A stretch of 64,000 bases of DNA from Spirosoma oryzae (GTDB taxonomy: Bacteria; Bacteroidota; Bacteroidia; Cytophagales; Spirosomataceae). The DNA lies in contig NZ_PVTE01000012.1 in the NCBI RefSeq assembly GCF_003002825.1, positions 124,001 to 188,000 on the forward strand, read 5' to 3'. Both the position numbers and the translations under genes were made by a program. Each line of letters opens with the position of its first letter. Position 1 is the stretch's first letter. Of this stretch, positions 26,300 to 36,620 are shown piece by piece. Under the pieces are notes generated by a model, which searched no databases, had not been told where the DNA came from, and saw nothing but the letters and a program-made list of their open reading frames with translations.

Positions 26300-27802
26300 A
26301 TGAACCGATTCTTTAAGCCACTGTACGGCCTGTTGCTGGGTGGCACGTTACTGGGCAGCTACGGCTGTACCAACTACCTCGACGAGGTAAACCGATCGAA
26401 CTTTTCTCAAAATAGCTATTTCACCTCGGCCAGTCAGGCACAGTCGGCCGTTGATGGGCTATATGCGTCGCTGCGTATGTTCACGGCCGACAATGGCTAC
26501 GGCGAACGACCCTGGGTTACGCTGGAGCTGATCAACGGGCACGCCACGACGCTGGGGCAAAGCTTTTTCAACAGCCAGTTCATCAACCAGACGGCCGATG
26601 CGGCTAACCCACCCTTCCGCACGATCTGGCAGAGCAGCTACAACGCCATCGGCAGTGCGAATCTCGCCATTCAGCGCATTCCGGCCATTTCGATGGACGA
26701 AGCGCTGAAGAAAAATCTGCTGGGTCAGGCGTATTTCATGCGGGCGTTTTTTTACTACCACCTGGTCCGGCTGTACGGCGATGTGCCGCTTATTCTCGAC
26801 CCGATCGACGCGTCGAGTACGCAGTTATACCCGACCCGGTCGCCCCAGGCCGACGTGTACGCATTGATCGTCAATGATCTGAAACAAGCCGAACAGGCGG
26901 GTCTTCCGACTACCGATCAGACGGGACGGGTCTCGACCGGCGCGGTTAAATCGCTGCTGTCGAGCGTTTATCTGACGATGGCCGGCTACCCGCTGCAAAA
27001 GACGGAGAATTACGCGCTGGCGGCTGCGAAAGCCAAGGAAGTAATCGACCTGAACGTGTATCCGCTCTTTACATCGTATGACTACCTGCACGACAATGCG
27101 CACAAGAATCAGGGTGAACTGATCTTGCAGGCCCAGTATTCAAGCGCCATTGCGACCAACTCCATCAGCGCGCAGATCATTCCGTATTTCGCCCGCGTGT
27201 CGGTCTATGGCGATGAATATGGCTCCCTGATTCCAACGGAAGGCTTTTACAAGACCTACGAATCGGGCGATCTACGGGCACAGGAACGACAGTTTTACTT
27301 CACGTCCTATCCATCAATCACCGACACGACCCGGACGGTTCAGTTTGGCGTACATGCGTTGTATAAGTATTTTCATAAGGAAAGCGCGCTGAACCGGAAC
27401 GTCAACTCCGACCAGAACTGGACGCTGCTGCGCATGCCGGAAGTAATGCTGATCTACGCAGAGGCCTCGAACGAAGCGAACGGTCCGACGGCAGCAGCGT
27501 ACGCACAGATCAACGCAATTCGCAGCCGCGCCAAGCTACCAGCACTGACCGGCCTGACGAAAGATCAGTTCCGCGAAGCCATCTGGAAAGAGCGGTACCA
27601 CGAACTGGCCTACGAAAACAAGGCGTACTTCGATACGCAGCGCACACGCAAGGTCTACGATGTTCGCAACAACCGGATGGTCGATGCGATCGGCTTCACC
27701 AACGAAAGCGGCACGACCTTCACCGAGAAGTATCTCCTGTGGGGTCTCCCACAGTACGAGATCAACAACAACCGGGCGCTCACCCAGAATACCGGCTGGT
27801 AA
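26300..27802 (+). CDS. SusD/RagB-family nutrient-binding outer membrane lipoprotein
   Basis: The 500-residue protein starts with a lipoprotein signal (LLGGTLLGSYGC, lipid-attached cysteine about residue 23). Tetratricopeptide-like helices follow, with RAFFYYHLVRLYGDVPLI, a SusD hallmark, in the N-terminal half and the C-terminal segment REAIWKERYHELAYENKAYFDTQR. It lies 24 bp after the SusC gene, so the two form an operon and a SusCD complex. The gene ends with a clear terminator at 27827-27859. Confidence 0.94.
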   Translation: MNRFFKPLYGLLLGGTLLGSYGCTNYLDEVNRSNFSQNSYFTSASQAQSAVDGLYASLRMFTADNGYGERPWVTLELINGHATTLGQSFFNSQFINQTADAANPPFRTIWQSSYNAIGSANLAIQRIPAISMDEALKKNLLGQAYFMRAFFYYHLVRLYGDVPLILDPIDASSTQLYPTRSPQADVYALIVNDLKQAEQAGLPTTDQTGRVSTGAVKSLLSSVYLTMAGYPLQKTENYALAAAKAKEVIDLNVYPLFTSYDYLHDNAHKNQGELILQAQYSSAIATNSISAQIIPYFARVSVYGDEYGSLIPTEGFYKTYESGDLRAQERQFYFTSYPSITDTTRTVQFGVHALYKYFHKESALNRNVNSDQNWTLLRMPEVMLIYAEASNEANGPTAAAYAQINAIRSRAKLPALTGLTKDQFREAIWKERYHELAYENKAYFDTQRTRKVYDVRNNRMVDAIGFTNESGTTFTEKYLLWGLPQYEINNNRALTQNTGW

Positions 27803-27826
27803 TAAACAAAATGCATTAGAAACAGA

Positions 27827-27859
27827 AGGCAGCGTCTCGATGAAACGCTGCCTTTTTTT
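27827..27859 (+). terminator. Intrinsic terminator of the susCD operon
   Basis: AGGCAGCGT (27827-27835) and ACGCTGCCT (27845-27853) form a perfect 9-bp stem followed by seven T, 25 bp after the SusD stop codon. Confidence 0.85.
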
Positions 27860-27975
27860 GTAGCCCAGACGTCCACGTCTGGTAGGCACGAAGTGACCAA
27901 AAATTACCGTCTGCAAGAGTTAGCCTTGCGCCCACCAGACGCGGACGTCTGGGCTACACAACGTCTGGGCTACAC
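27859..27975. repeat. REP-like inverted repeat family, GTAGCCCAGACG type
   Basis: The 25-base arms at 27859-27883 and 27934-27958 are inverted copies with a single mismatch. Each arm holds its own palindrome (CAGACGT/ACGTCTG). A third partial copy (ACGTCTGGGCTACAC) follows at 27961-27975 and runs up to the stop codon of the next gene. The opening GTAGCCCAGAC also begins the repeat at 50152. Confidence 0.7.
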
Positions 27976-28958
27976 TACACAAACGCCTTCCGTGCGTCGG
28001 TCAATAGCTGTGCTTTCTGATCGAGTGAAAGGGGAAGGGGAAGCGGAGCCAGCCCGATGAGTCGGCGCATGATTTCGACGGCACTAAATTGCTGGCAAAG
28101 CTTCTCATCGAACGAGGCTGTTTCGCGGTACACCGTCAACACTCGTTTCCTCGTCGATTCCGGCTGATTGGCTAGTTGCAGATGAGCCACAAACACCCCC
28201 AGGTCGTATTCGGGTGGTCCGTAGAAACAGCATTCAGGATCGATGATTTTAGGGCCGGCATCGGTACGCAGCCAGCTACCGGGATAATAATCACCGTGGA
28301 GTAGGGTCGGTCCGTCGGCCAGATACACGTCCCCCAGCCGTTGAATAGCAGTCTTCAATGCACTATCCGTTTTGTAGGACATGGCCAGTTCCTGCAAACC
28401 CGGCTGTACGGTGTCCAGATCGAACCTATTGTCGATCTGGAAGGGATAAACAAACAGGTGTTCGTGATTCAGTGCCCGCATAGCCTTGTTACGAAGAACA
28501 GGCGTGGGCGTAACTACCGCAAAGTGATGATGCAGATTAGCCAGATACTCCGTTAGCACCACCTGCTCGTCATCCCCCAGCAGTTGTCCGGGCTGGTACA
28601 GGTTCGTGTAATCCCGCGCTCGTCCCAGATCCTCCAGTACCAGTATATTGTTTTCAGGGTCGAGGCCCAGCAGGTGCGGCATCTGCTCCGCCAGCATCGG
28701 CACGTCCTGGACTGCTTCGTAGAAATGCCCTTCGATGATAGCCCGCTCCGCTGGTGCCACTATGGTCGGGTACTTCTCAACGTACCCCCGCGCCTGCTTG
28801 ACGATCAGCGATCGAATAGGTGTACTGATCCGCAGTATATAATTCATGTTGCCCTCACCGGGCTTTTCCAGCGTCGTGATCGATTCTGATTCATCGATCC
28901 AGCCGCGCCGGACGAGATAATCCCGAAGTAGCTGGGGTTCCTGAGCGTTCAGCAGCAT
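27975..28958 (-). CDS. APH/methylthioribose-kinase-like phosphotransferase
   Basis: The 327-residue protein has the aminoglycoside-phosphotransferase/choline-kinase fold. The catalytic loop reads HGDYYPGSWL and the metal-binding motif IDPE. N-terminal segments GEGNMNYILRIST and LIVKQARGYVEKYP carry the glycine loop and ATP lysine. The YPGSW and IDPECCFYGPPEYDLG segments recall 5-methylthioribose kinase more than antibiotic kinases, so it may phosphorylate a small sugar-like metabolite. No methionine-salvage gene is nearby, so the substrate stays open. Confidence 0.78.
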   Translation of the reverse strand: MLLNAQEPQLLRDYLVRRGWIDESESITTLEKPGEGNMNYILRISTPIRSLIVKQARGYVEKYPTIVAPAERAIIEGHFYEAVQDVPMLAEQMPHLLGLDPENNILVLEDLGRARDYTNLYQPGQLLGDDEQVVLTEYLANLHHHFAVVTPTPVLRNKAMRALNHEHLFVYPFQIDNRFDLDTVQPGLQELAMSYKTDSALKTAIQRLGDVYLADGPTLLHGDYYPGSWLRTDAGPKIIDPECCFYGPPEYDLGVFVAHLQLANQPESTRKRVLTVYRETASFDEKLCQQFSAVEIMRRLIGLAPLPLPLSLDQKAQLLTDARKAFV

Positions 28959-29003
28959 ACAAAAGGTTGACTATATGGTAACAAATTAGAAGTCAGCACT
29001 TAA

Positions 29004-31253
29004 CTACCGCACCACCGCCAGCTTTCCAGCCACACCCTCCGTACCGGTGGCCGTTACAACTACAACTAGGTAAACACCCGTTTGCACGGAGCGGCCCCGG
29101 TAGTCGAGCAGATTCCAGGCGGCCGTACCTCCCTGTGAGCGGGTTTCGTAGACGAGCTGTCCGCCCGCATCCAGAATTTTCACCGTTGCGTTGTCTGTGA
29201 GCCCTGTTATGCCCACCGAGCCGGTAAAGTCGGGCCGGACGGGATTGGGGAAGATGGTCGGACTACCCAGTGCATCGGCGGGGTCAGTTGCTGTAGTCTG
29301 GTACGAAACAAGGCCATTGGTCGTCTGGATAAACAGGCGGCCCGACTGCGGTTCAACGGCTAGCGCCGAAATTGACCGTAGCGGCAGCGGACTGGTATCA
29401 TCGGTCAAGGTTTCGAGCAGTTGCGATCCGTCGGGCGACACGCGGTACACGCCCGTCCGGGTCGACAGCCATTTCCGGTTTCCCCCATCAACGACGATAG
29501 CCGTTATCAGCTCGTTGATCAGTAATCGAATCCGGTTACTATACGGTGGCCGTGCATTGATTGCCCTGACGAACGGATCGCTCAGGTTATCGAAAACGGT
29601 GGGTCCCAAATCGGTCCCGACCCAGATCGCGCCCAGTCTGTCTTTCGCCAGTGTCCGAACGCTATTCGTCAATAAGCCCCCACCGTTGATGACGGTCGTC
29701 AACGGGCGCAACCGGTTGGTTTGCGGATCGAATACCAGCAAGCCACTACCGACCGATAACCGCATCCAGATGTAGCCGCCGTCGTCGGGCACGAGTTGCT
29801 GAATATCCTGCGTCGTTACGGCCGGAAACGACGTGAACGTGCCGTCGGGTCGTCGTACGTGCAGCGTGGCCGTACGCGCCAGCGAACCTCCGGTGGCGAT
29901 CCATAAATTTCCCAGTGCATCAGCCGCCAGACTGGTGATGTATTCGCCAACGGCGACGGGCAGCGGTATATTGACGAGTGTCGGCTGATCGGCCGTTTGC
30001 TGCCAGAGTCCGGTTCCGAAGCCACCCAGGTAGAGCGTTTGCGTAGCCGACAAATAGGCCGCAGCACTAAAGCCCTGCCCTACCCCCTGCGCGCTTAATG
30101 ACTGCCACTGATTCGCCGACACCTGTAACTGACTTGCCGGCGTCTGACTTGCCGACAGCGCCGTCGCATTCTGCGGCCCGTTAGGCAATGCGACGAGCCG
30201 ATCGGCATAAGCGTATAACGTGCTGAACGTATCACGGTCGGGTCCGGCCGGCGCAAGCGCGCGCACGGCACCGCCCGACACCAGTAGCAGGCCACTCTGC
30301 CCGTCGGCGATCCAAAGGCTGGTTCCGTCCAGGACGACCTCACGTGGGTCAGCAAGCAACGGGCTACTGACGGTGCCGATAGTCGATGCCGTAACGGATT
30401 GCCCGGTGACAACGATCGTACCCGCATCGGCGCTGCTGGTACTCGAAAACTGCCGGACCAGCGTCGTTGATGCCGATTGCGTCAGTATCCACCCGCCCCC
30501 CGACCGGTCGTAAATACCCTGCCCGTTTACCGTGGTCGATACACGTCCCTGCCGGGTAACGAGTGTATTGGGTGAGCCCGGCGGGTTGCCGATGATGCGC
30601 CAGTTGGCGGGGTCAGCCAGGTTGGTACCCGACGCAAGCCGTACCGCCCGGATGGCCTGAGGTACTGTTGCCGTCGCCGATACCGGTGCCGTCAGCGCGT
30701 ACAGACTATCACCGACGACGGCTGTCTGATAGATGGGTAGCTGAGCCCCGTTACTGCGCCGGCTGAAGTACGTATCCCGGATGTCGTTGGTGGTCAGATT
30801 CAGCACGACCAGGCCGAAGTCGGTGCTCAGGTACGCCAGATTATCGACCCGGTTGATGAAGTTTATCCCCCGTGCATCAGGCAGACTGGTTGCCGTAGCA
30901 ATGGTCGAAATGGTTTGTATGCTACCCGGCTCCCCCGTGGTAGTCAAACTTAGCAGATCGATCGTGCCGGTCCGGTACGCAATCAGGAGCCGCGACTGAT
31001 CGGGCAGGTACAGCAGACGGCTGACACCCACGTCCGACAGGCCGTCCTGCCGCGTCAGCGTTATGGTCTCACCCGTCGTTTTATCGTAGGCAAACAGCCC
31101 GTTAGCCGTAGCGGCATAGACGTACTGCCCCGCCAGCGCGACCGACTGCGCCGACCGGTAGCTGACATGCGAGCGCCAGTTACCAATCTGCGCGTACACG
31201 CCCGCCGACAGCAGCAGCCACAGCCAGCCAAGCAGCAACAGTCGCTTACACAT
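29004..31253 (-). CDS. porZ: Type IX secretion component PorZ-like beta-propeller protein
   Basis: From the ATG at 31253 the protein has 749 residues: a signal peptide ([22 protein letters not shown]), then [20 protein letters not shown], the typical PorZ opening. Two beta-propeller domains with two-component-propeller repeats such as [12 protein letters not shown] follow, and a C-terminal type A sorting domain (IFPNPVRPD to YLVVV) of about 85 residues. PorZ is a surface protein of the attachment complex that finishes and anchors type IX cargo. Its start overlaps the end of tdk by 8 bp (ATGTGTAA), so translation is probably coupled. Confidence 0.87.
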   Translation of the reverse strand: MCKRLLLLGWLWLLLSAGVYAQIGNWRSHVSYRSAQSVALAGQYVYAATANGLFAYDKTTGETITLTRQDGLSDVGVSRLLYLPDQSRLLIAYRTGTIDLLSLTTTGEPGSIQTISTIATATSLPDARGINFINRVDNLAYLSTDFGLVVLNLTTNDIRDTYFSRRSNGAQLPIYQTAVVGDSLYALTAPVSATATVPQAIRAVRLASGTNLADPANWRIIGNPPGSPNTLVTRQGRVSTTVNGQGIYDRSGGGWILTQSASTTLVRQFSSTSSADAGTIVVTGQSVTASTIGTVSSPLLADPREVVLDGTSLWIADGQSGLLLVSGGAVRALAPAGPDRDTFSTLYAYADRLVALPNGPQNATALSASQTPASQLQVSANQWQSLSAQGVGQGFSAAAYLSATQTLYLGGFGTGLWQQTADQPTLVNIPLPVAVGEYITSLAADALGNLWIATGGSLARTATLHVRRPDGTFTSFPAVTTQDIQQLVPDDGGYIWMRLSVGSGLLVFDPQTNRLRPLTTVINGGGLLTNSVRTLAKDRLGAIWVGTDLGPTVFDNLSDPFVRAINARPPYSNRIRLLINELITAIVVDGGNRKWLSTRTGVYRVSPDGSQLLETLTDDTSPLPLRSISALAVEPQSGRLFIQTTNGLVSYQTTATDPADALGSPTIFPNPVRPDFTGSVGITGLTDNATVKILDAGGQLVYETRSQGGTAAWNLLDYRGRSVQTGVYLVVVVTATGTEGVAGKLAVVR

Positions 31254-31869
31254 GCTCTGGTTCATAGACCCACTCCCGGCGACCAGCATCGGCCCCCAGA
31301 TTGAAACAACGGCGACACCGGGCTTCGTAACTATCGGTTTCGCCCAGTAATACCCGTTCCTGCGACGGCACCAGCCGGTACGAATGCTGGGCAATGTCGC
31401 CACAGACGACGCAGATGGCGTGCACCTTCGTAACGTATTCGGCAATGGCCATCAACTGCGGCATACAGCCGAACGGTTTTCCCGCAAAATCCATGTCCAG
31501 CCCGGCCACCACAACCCGCTTACCCTGGTTCGCCAGCGTCTGACACACAGTCGTGATGTCGCTATCGAAAAACTGGGCCTCGTCGATACCCACTACTTCG
31601 GCATCGCCCGCCAGGGCAAGAATATCAGTTGCTTTCTGCACTGGCACCGACTCGATGGTTTGCGCCGAATGCGACACGATGTTTTCGTCGTCGTACCGGG
31701 TGTCGATAGCCGGTTTGGCGATCCGAACACTCAGTTTGGCAATGCGGGCGCGATTCAGCCGCCGGATCAGTTCCTCGGTTTTTCCCGAAAACATCGACCC
31801 ACAGATTACTTCGATCCAGCCAGTTCGGAGGTGAGGTGGTTCGCGTCGGCGGGACGGTTCGATAAACAT
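31246..31869 (-). CDS. tdk: Thymidine kinase
   Basis: It phosphorylates thymidine to dTMP in the salvage pathway. From the ATG at 31869 ([10 protein letters not shown]) it has 207 residues, the normal size for the type II enzyme. The P-loop [10 protein letters not shown], the lid DEAQFF, and the zinc site C-x2-C (CVVCGD) with C-x2-C (CRRCFN) are intact. The open frame extends further upstream, but that part is not conserved-looking. It is the first gene of an operon with porZ. Confidence 0.93.
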   Translation of the reverse strand: MFIEPSRRREPPHLRTGWIEVICGSMFSGKTEELIRRLNRARIAKLSVRIAKPAIDTRYDDENIVSHSAQTIESVPVQKATDILALAGDAEVVGIDEAQFFDSDITTVCQTLANQGKRVVVAGLDMDFAGKPFGCMPQLMAIAEYVTKVHAICVVCGDIAQHSYRLVPSQERVLLGETDSYEARCRRCFNLGADAGRREWVYEPEHV

Positions 31870-32146
31870 AACGGAGTCGATTACGGATGATTGGTGTCGC
31901 GTCCGGCGATCGGCGCAATAGACAAAAATAGGTTTCGAAACCGTATGGCCCGATACAAACTGGCAACTATTGTCAACGCCCGCCCTCCGTTGGCCCAAAA
32001 CCGCGCTGCGCCCCGGTCTGCTGGGTAGGTTCGGGGGAAAGGCGCTTTTTTTTGAAGCCAACAATTGGCAAGTTTGTTGTTAAATGGGAACCGGTATGGT
32101 CTCCATCGACTCACACGCGGCAATTCATCTACAACGGTCTCTACTG

Positions 32147-33538
32147 ATGTCCAATAAGTTCAATGCGAACGCCCTCAATGACTACAGCCGTTCGTATGCC
32201 CGGCGCATTGCCGCCGATTTCTACCAACAGCATACAACGATCTCCGGCAGTCAGATTCTGTCCCTGACACCCATCAACCAGATCAACCTGCTCGTCATCG
32301 GCACGCTGTCGACCAAGTGGCAGGCCGACGCCGAGAAGTTTCGCAGTCCGTACTTCGATTTCACCCATGCCGACGTAGAGGAAGCGTTACAGCATTTCAT
32401 GAACGTGGTCTCGCAGCATATCTCGGTTCGGCGCGAACACCTCGAACCGCTACTGTCCGATGCTGTTCGCCGGACCATTATCCTGATTTTCGACCCGCGC
32501 GCTTATTTCGATGAGCTACTCCGTAACCAGCCCGAGTTTACGCTGACGGCCGACTCGCTGAGACAGATCAGCCGATTCACGAAGATCAACCAGTTTATCT
32601 CGGCCCACCTGACGCAGCGCATGAACGGCAAACCGTTTATCTACGTCAATCAGGCGATTGGGTATCTCGACGAAGCCTTTGCCCAGAAGGCACACGAAAT
32701 TGAGCATTACGATAAGTTCGTCAGTATTTTCTCCGAGAAAGTACCGATGGATGTTTCGGCCCTGCTCCGCAGTCACGTTCCCGACAGTATTCCGCCGGGA
32801 CCATCCCGCTCGTTTTTCGACATGGCTACCGAGTCCGCCGTGCCCCCTGCTCCACTCGTTGCGCCGGGCGCCGATGCGTCGGGCGTCGATACGTCGAACA
32901 CCGAGCCGGCGCAGTCGGCCGTATCACCCGTTCCTACCGAGCCAGCCAATGCACCTGCTCCATCTGAATCCGCTACGGTAATGCCAGAAACGCCGAAAGA
33001 GCAACCTCTTTCGGCGGCTGATACTACAGCCGCTACCACGTCGGCCGCTACCACGTCGGCAGATTCGGCGTCGGGCGGGCCTATGTTTCTGGGTGGGGAT
33101 TCCGGCCCGGAACCGGTAGCGCCCATTAGTCAGCCGTCGCAGCTATCAACAGGGGGCATCAGTCAACCGAGCGTTAGCCAGACCAACGACACGCTCAACG
33201 TAGGTGGCACCGATGATGATGAGCTGATCACGCTCAACGACATTCTGCGCGGTAAGACGCCGGCTACGACGGAAAGTGTTGCCGAAACCTTCACGCATGC
33301 GCCGATCGAAACCGTTGGCCGTAGCATTTCGCTAAACCAGAAGTTCCGCTTTATCAATCAGCTGTTCAATGGGAACACAGCCGCCTATAACCAGGCTGTT
33401 GCCGAACTCGACACACTGAACAACTACGGACAGGCACTGGATCTGATTCAATACCGCTACGCGTCGCAGTATTCCTGGGATATGAATAGCGACGAGGTGA
33501 ATGAACTGATCGATATTCTAAAGCGCCGGTTCGCCTAG
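32147..33538 (+). CDS. Conserved-looking cytoplasmic protein of unknown function, 463 aa
   Basis: I cannot name a function. From the ATG at 32147 (MSNKFNANALNDYS) three parts are visible. Residues 1-220 are a helical domain with no signal peptide. Residues about 230-370 are a low-complexity linker rich in P, A, T and S. Residues about 385-463 form a compact end domain (SISLNQKFRFINQLFNGN, DLIQYRYASQYSWDMNSDEV). The end domain resembles, from memory, tails of uncharacterised Bacteroidota proteins. An alternative start at 32084 adds 21 unlikely residues. A hairpin terminator follows. Confidence 0.75.
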   Translation: MSNKFNANALNDYSRSYARRIAADFYQQHTTISGSQILSLTPINQINLLVIGTLSTKWQADAEKFRSPYFDFTHADVEEALQHFMNVVSQHISVRREHLEPLLSDAVRRTIILIFDPRAYFDELLRNQPEFTLTADSLRQISRFTKINQFISAHLTQRMNGKPFIYVNQAIGYLDEAFAQKAHEIEHYDKFVSIFSEKVPMDVSALLRSHVPDSIPPGPSRSFFDMATESAVPPAPLVAPGADASGVDTSNTEPAQSAVSPVPTEPANAPAPSESATVMPETPKEQPLSAADTTAATTSAATTSADSASGGPMFLGGDSGPEPVAPISQPSQLSTGGISQPSVSQTNDTLNVGGTDDDELITLNDILRGKTPATTESVAETFTHAPIETVGRSISLNQKFRFINQLFNGNTAAYNQAVAELDTLNNYGQALDLIQYRYASQYSWDMNSDEVNELIDILKRRFA

Positions 33539-33556
33539 CCGGGTCCGTTTGTCGAC

Positions 33557-33595
33557 ACGCCGGGCTGTTCACTTTTTTGCCGAGCAGTCCGGCGT
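33557..33595 (+). terminator. Stem-loop terminator after the 463-aa gene
   Basis: A 14-bp stem with two G-T wobbles (33557-33570 with 33582-33595) encloses an 11-base loop and is followed by TTTCG. It lies 18 bp after the stop codon. The rest of the gap to 33766 shows no gene. Confidence 0.6.
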
Positions 33596-33766
33596 TTTCG
33601 TTACTTCTGCCAATAGCACCGGTCCTAGTGCCATTCAGATTCGTGTAGCGCTAACCGCACGGTACACGCGCCATACTCACTCCTGCCCAACGTTCGACTG
33701 CTTTTCATTTCAGGCCATTCCGTGCGCCGTTAACAGCATGGACATCCACACCTGACTTGATTTACT

Positions 33767-35866
33767 GTGCGAACGATCTGGCTACTACTTGCCGGTTGCT
33801 GCTTATCAACCCTGGCGCTGGCGCAAAGCGATCAGCCTTTCCGGCGTATCGCCGATCGGCGCATCGACGCGATTGGCCGATATTTGCAGGATCTTTTCCC
33901 GGCCCAAACAGAAGGCATTGACTATGAAGCCGTGTACGACGCGCTCACGCAGTTGTATGCGAATCCGCTCGATCTTAACAACGCTACCCGCGACGAACTG
34001 GCAGCAACGTATCTGCTATCGGAATCGCAACTGAGCAGCCTACTTGACTACCGACAAGGGCAGGGTGCATTACTGTCGATCTACGAGCTACAGGCAATTC
34101 CTGGTTTTGACGTGCCCACGATTCGCCGGATGCTGCCGTTCGTTACCGTAGCTGGTAGTCAGGATTTATTTGGCGGCTTACCCAACCCCACCGACCATTA
34201 CCTGATTACGCGGTACGAGCGTATCCTGGAAGAACAGAAAGGCTTTTCGGAGGCCGTCGCCGACAAGAAAGGAAACGTTCCGACGCGTTATCTTGGCGAT
34301 CCGCAGCAATGGTTCGTTCGCTATCGCTACAGCCGACCACATACGTTCAGCGTGGGACTGACAATGGAGAAAGATGCGGGTGAACGGCTGCAATGGCAAC
34401 CGGGTCAGTACCGGTACGGCTTCGATTACGTGTCGGTCCACGCACAGTTGCAGAACCGGGGGCGCTGGCGGAACATCGTGCTGGGTGATTATCAGCTACA
34501 GATTGGGCAGGGACTGGTCCTATCGGCCGGTTTTGTGCTGGGGAAAAGCGCCGAAACTGTACAGACCGTCCGTCGGCCGACACTGGGCATTCGACCCTAC
34601 ACATCGCTGACCGAGTACGGCTTCTTTCGGGGCGGGGCTGCTACCTACGCGCTTCGTCCTAACCTCGACCTGACGCTACTCGCATCACACGTCCGGCGCG
34701 ACGCCAACACCATCGCATCCGACAGTACGCTCGCGGACCTGACGGCGACGTCCCTGCAAACGTCGGGGCTACACCGTACGCTGGCCGAACAAGCCGATCA
34801 GAGCAGCTTACCTGAAACGAACCTGGGGATGCATCTGCTGTACCGTAACCGGCAACAGCTTCAACTGGGGCTGACCCTATTGCATACGCAGTTCGGCGTT
34901 ACCCTCAAAAAGCGCGATCAGCCGTACAATGAGTTTGAGTTCACAGGTACGCAGAACCGGGTTATCGGGGTGCACGGCGGCTATGTCCGGCACAACTGGA
35001 ATCTGTTCGGCGAAGTGGCCTACAGCGCGGGATCGCAAACGAACAGCGGGGGTGTCGGTGCAGTGGCGGGTACCCTTGTCAGTCTGAACCGGAAGCTTGA
35101 TCTGGCGCTGCTTTTCCGGCACTACGACCGGAATTTCCACTCCTTTTATGCCAACGGATTCGGAGAAGGCAGCCGAACAATTAACGAAACGGGGGCTTAT
35201 GCCGGGTTGAAATACACCGTTTACCGTCGATTAACCATCAGCGGCTTTGTCGATTACTTTCGGTTTCCGTGGCTACGGTACCTGGTCGATGCACGGTCGC
35301 AGGGGGTCGATTATTTGGTGCAGGGGCGCTATACGCCCAATCGCCAAACGGCGTTCTACCTGATTTTTCACGATGAGTACAAGGAAAAGAATCTGCCGGG
35401 GGATAAGGCGCGCCGGGTTGTTGGAACAGTTCGTCGGAGCCTGGCTATTAACGCTGAATACCGGCCGCTGCCGGGACTGACGATGCGTTCACGGGTGCAG
35501 GGGGGTATTTTTCGGTATGCCGGTCGGCAAGCGTCGCTGGGGTTTGCGCTGATTCAGGATGCTTCCTTCGACTGGCGACGGCTTAGCGTGTCGGGGCGGG
35601 TAGCGCTGTTTGGCACCGACGATTATGATTCCCGTCAATACGTCTACGAGCGCGACGTACTTTACGCTTTTTCATTTCCCGCTTATACCAATCAGGGCAT
35701 ACGGCATTACGTACTGGCTCAGTACAGTATCAGCCGTCACCTGGACGTGTGGGCACGCTGGGCTCGTTCCGACTTCTTCGACCAGAAAACCGTTGGTTCC
35801 GATCTCGATCAGATCAACGCCCCACACCGGTCGGAGATCAAGCTACAGGCTCGCTGGCGCTTCTGA
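33767..35866 (+). CDS. Helix-hairpin-helix outer membrane beta-barrel protein
   Basis: The 699-residue protein starts at a GTG and has a signal peptide (MRTIWLLLAGCCLSTLALAQ). Residues about 65-125 hold ComEA-type helix-hairpin-helix motifs (NPLDLNNATRDELAATYLLSE, LLSIYELQAIPGFD). The rest is a chain of amphipathic strands, ending in KLQARWRF with a terminal aromatic residue, so an outer-membrane barrel is likely. Such HhH-barrel fusions are common and uncharacterised in Bacteroidota. The gene is convergent with the ABC ATPase gene, one base apart. Confidence 0.8.
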   Translation: MRTIWLLLAGCCLSTLALAQSDQPFRRIADRRIDAIGRYLQDLFPAQTEGIDYEAVYDALTQLYANPLDLNNATRDELAATYLLSESQLSSLLDYRQGQGALLSIYELQAIPGFDVPTIRRMLPFVTVAGSQDLFGGLPNPTDHYLITRYERILEEQKGFSEAVADKKGNVPTRYLGDPQQWFVRYRYSRPHTFSVGLTMEKDAGERLQWQPGQYRYGFDYVSVHAQLQNRGRWRNIVLGDYQLQIGQGLVLSAGFVLGKSAETVQTVRRPTLGIRPYTSLTEYGFFRGGAATYALRPNLDLTLLASHVRRDANTIASDSTLADLTATSLQTSGLHRTLAEQADQSSLPETNLGMHLLYRNRQQLQLGLTLLHTQFGVTLKKRDQPYNEFEFTGTQNRVIGVHGGYVRHNWNLFGEVAYSAGSQTNSGGVGAVAGTLVSLNRKLDLALLFRHYDRNFHSFYANGFGEGSRTINETGAYAGLKYTVYRRLTISGFVDYFRFPWLRYLVDARSQGVDYLVQGRYTPNRQTAFYLIFHDEYKEKNLPGDKARRVVGTVRRSLAINAEYRPLPGLTMRSRVQGGIFRYAGRQASLGFALIQDASFDWRRLSVSGRVALFGTDDYDSRQYVYERDVLYAFSFPAYTNQGIRHYVLAQYSISRHLDVWARWARSDFFDQKTVGSDLDQINAPHRSEIKLQARWRF

Positions 35867-35867
35867 G

Positions 35868-36614
35868 TTAGCGCTCCATTTCGCGAATCAGCTTGTTGGC
35901 GTTGATGAACTCATTCAGCTCATCGACGTTCGAGTGCGTCAGTGTATCGCTGTTGCCTTCCCAAAGCTTGTTACCCTCGTAGAGAAACATGATTTTCTCA
36001 CCGATTTCCATCATCGAGTTCATGTCGTGCGTAATGATGACCGTCGTGACTTTGTACTCGTCCGTAATCTCTTTGATAAGCTGATCAATTTTGATCGACG
36101 TCAGCGGATCAAGGCCGGAGTTGGGTTCGTCGCAGAACAGGTATTTGGGATTCAGCACGATAGCCCGGGCAATACCGACCCTTTTTTTCATACCACCGCT
36201 AATTTCCGACGGCATCCGATCGCCCGCGTTCTCCAACCCGACGCGCTTCAGGCACTCCTGCGCCCGGTCGAGTTTTTCTTCTTCCGACTGATCGGTCAGC
36301 ATGTCGAGGGGAAAACGTACATTGTCGAGCACCGTTTTAGAATCGAACAGCGCCGATCCCTGAAACAGAACGCCCATCTCGCGTCGGATTTCCTTTTGCA
36401 GGTCTTTATCGCCCGATAGGAAATCACGTCCGTCGTAAATTACTTCCCCAGCATCCGGTTTTACCAGCCCAATCATGCACTTGAGCAGTACGCTTTTACC
36501 GGTACCACTACCGCCAATGATAAGACTCGTCTGACCGGGTTCGAAACAGCCATCAATGCCCTTGAGCACCTGCCGGTCGCCAAACGTCTTGGCAATATTT
36601 TTTATGTCAATCAT
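35868..36614 (-). CDS. mlaF: Mla/MCE-type lipid ABC transporter, ATP-binding protein
   Basis: The 248-residue ATPase has Walker A GGSGTGKS (34-41), the signature SGGMKKRVGIARAI and Walker B YLFCDEPNSGLDP, with H in the switch (IITHDM). The GGMKKR form and the MIDIKNI opening are typical of the MlaF/Ttg2A branch, which drives phospholipid transport between membranes. Its permease gene lies 109 bp upstream, separated by a long inverted repeat. No MCE-domain (MlaD) gene is present nearby. Confidence 0.87.
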   Translation of the reverse strand: MIDIKNIAKTFGDRQVLKGIDGCFEPGQTSLIIGGSGTGKSVLLKCMIGLVKPDAGEVIYDGRDFLSGDKDLQKEIRREMGVLFQGSALFDSKTVLDNVRFPLDMLTDQSEEEKLDRAQECLKRVGLENAGDRMPSEISGGMKKRVGIARAIVLNPKYLFCDEPNSGLDPLTSIKIDQLIKEITDEYKVTTVIITHDMNSMMEIGEKIMFLYEGNKLWEGNSDTLTHSNVDELNEFINANKLIREMER

Positions 36615-36620
36615 AGTTCA

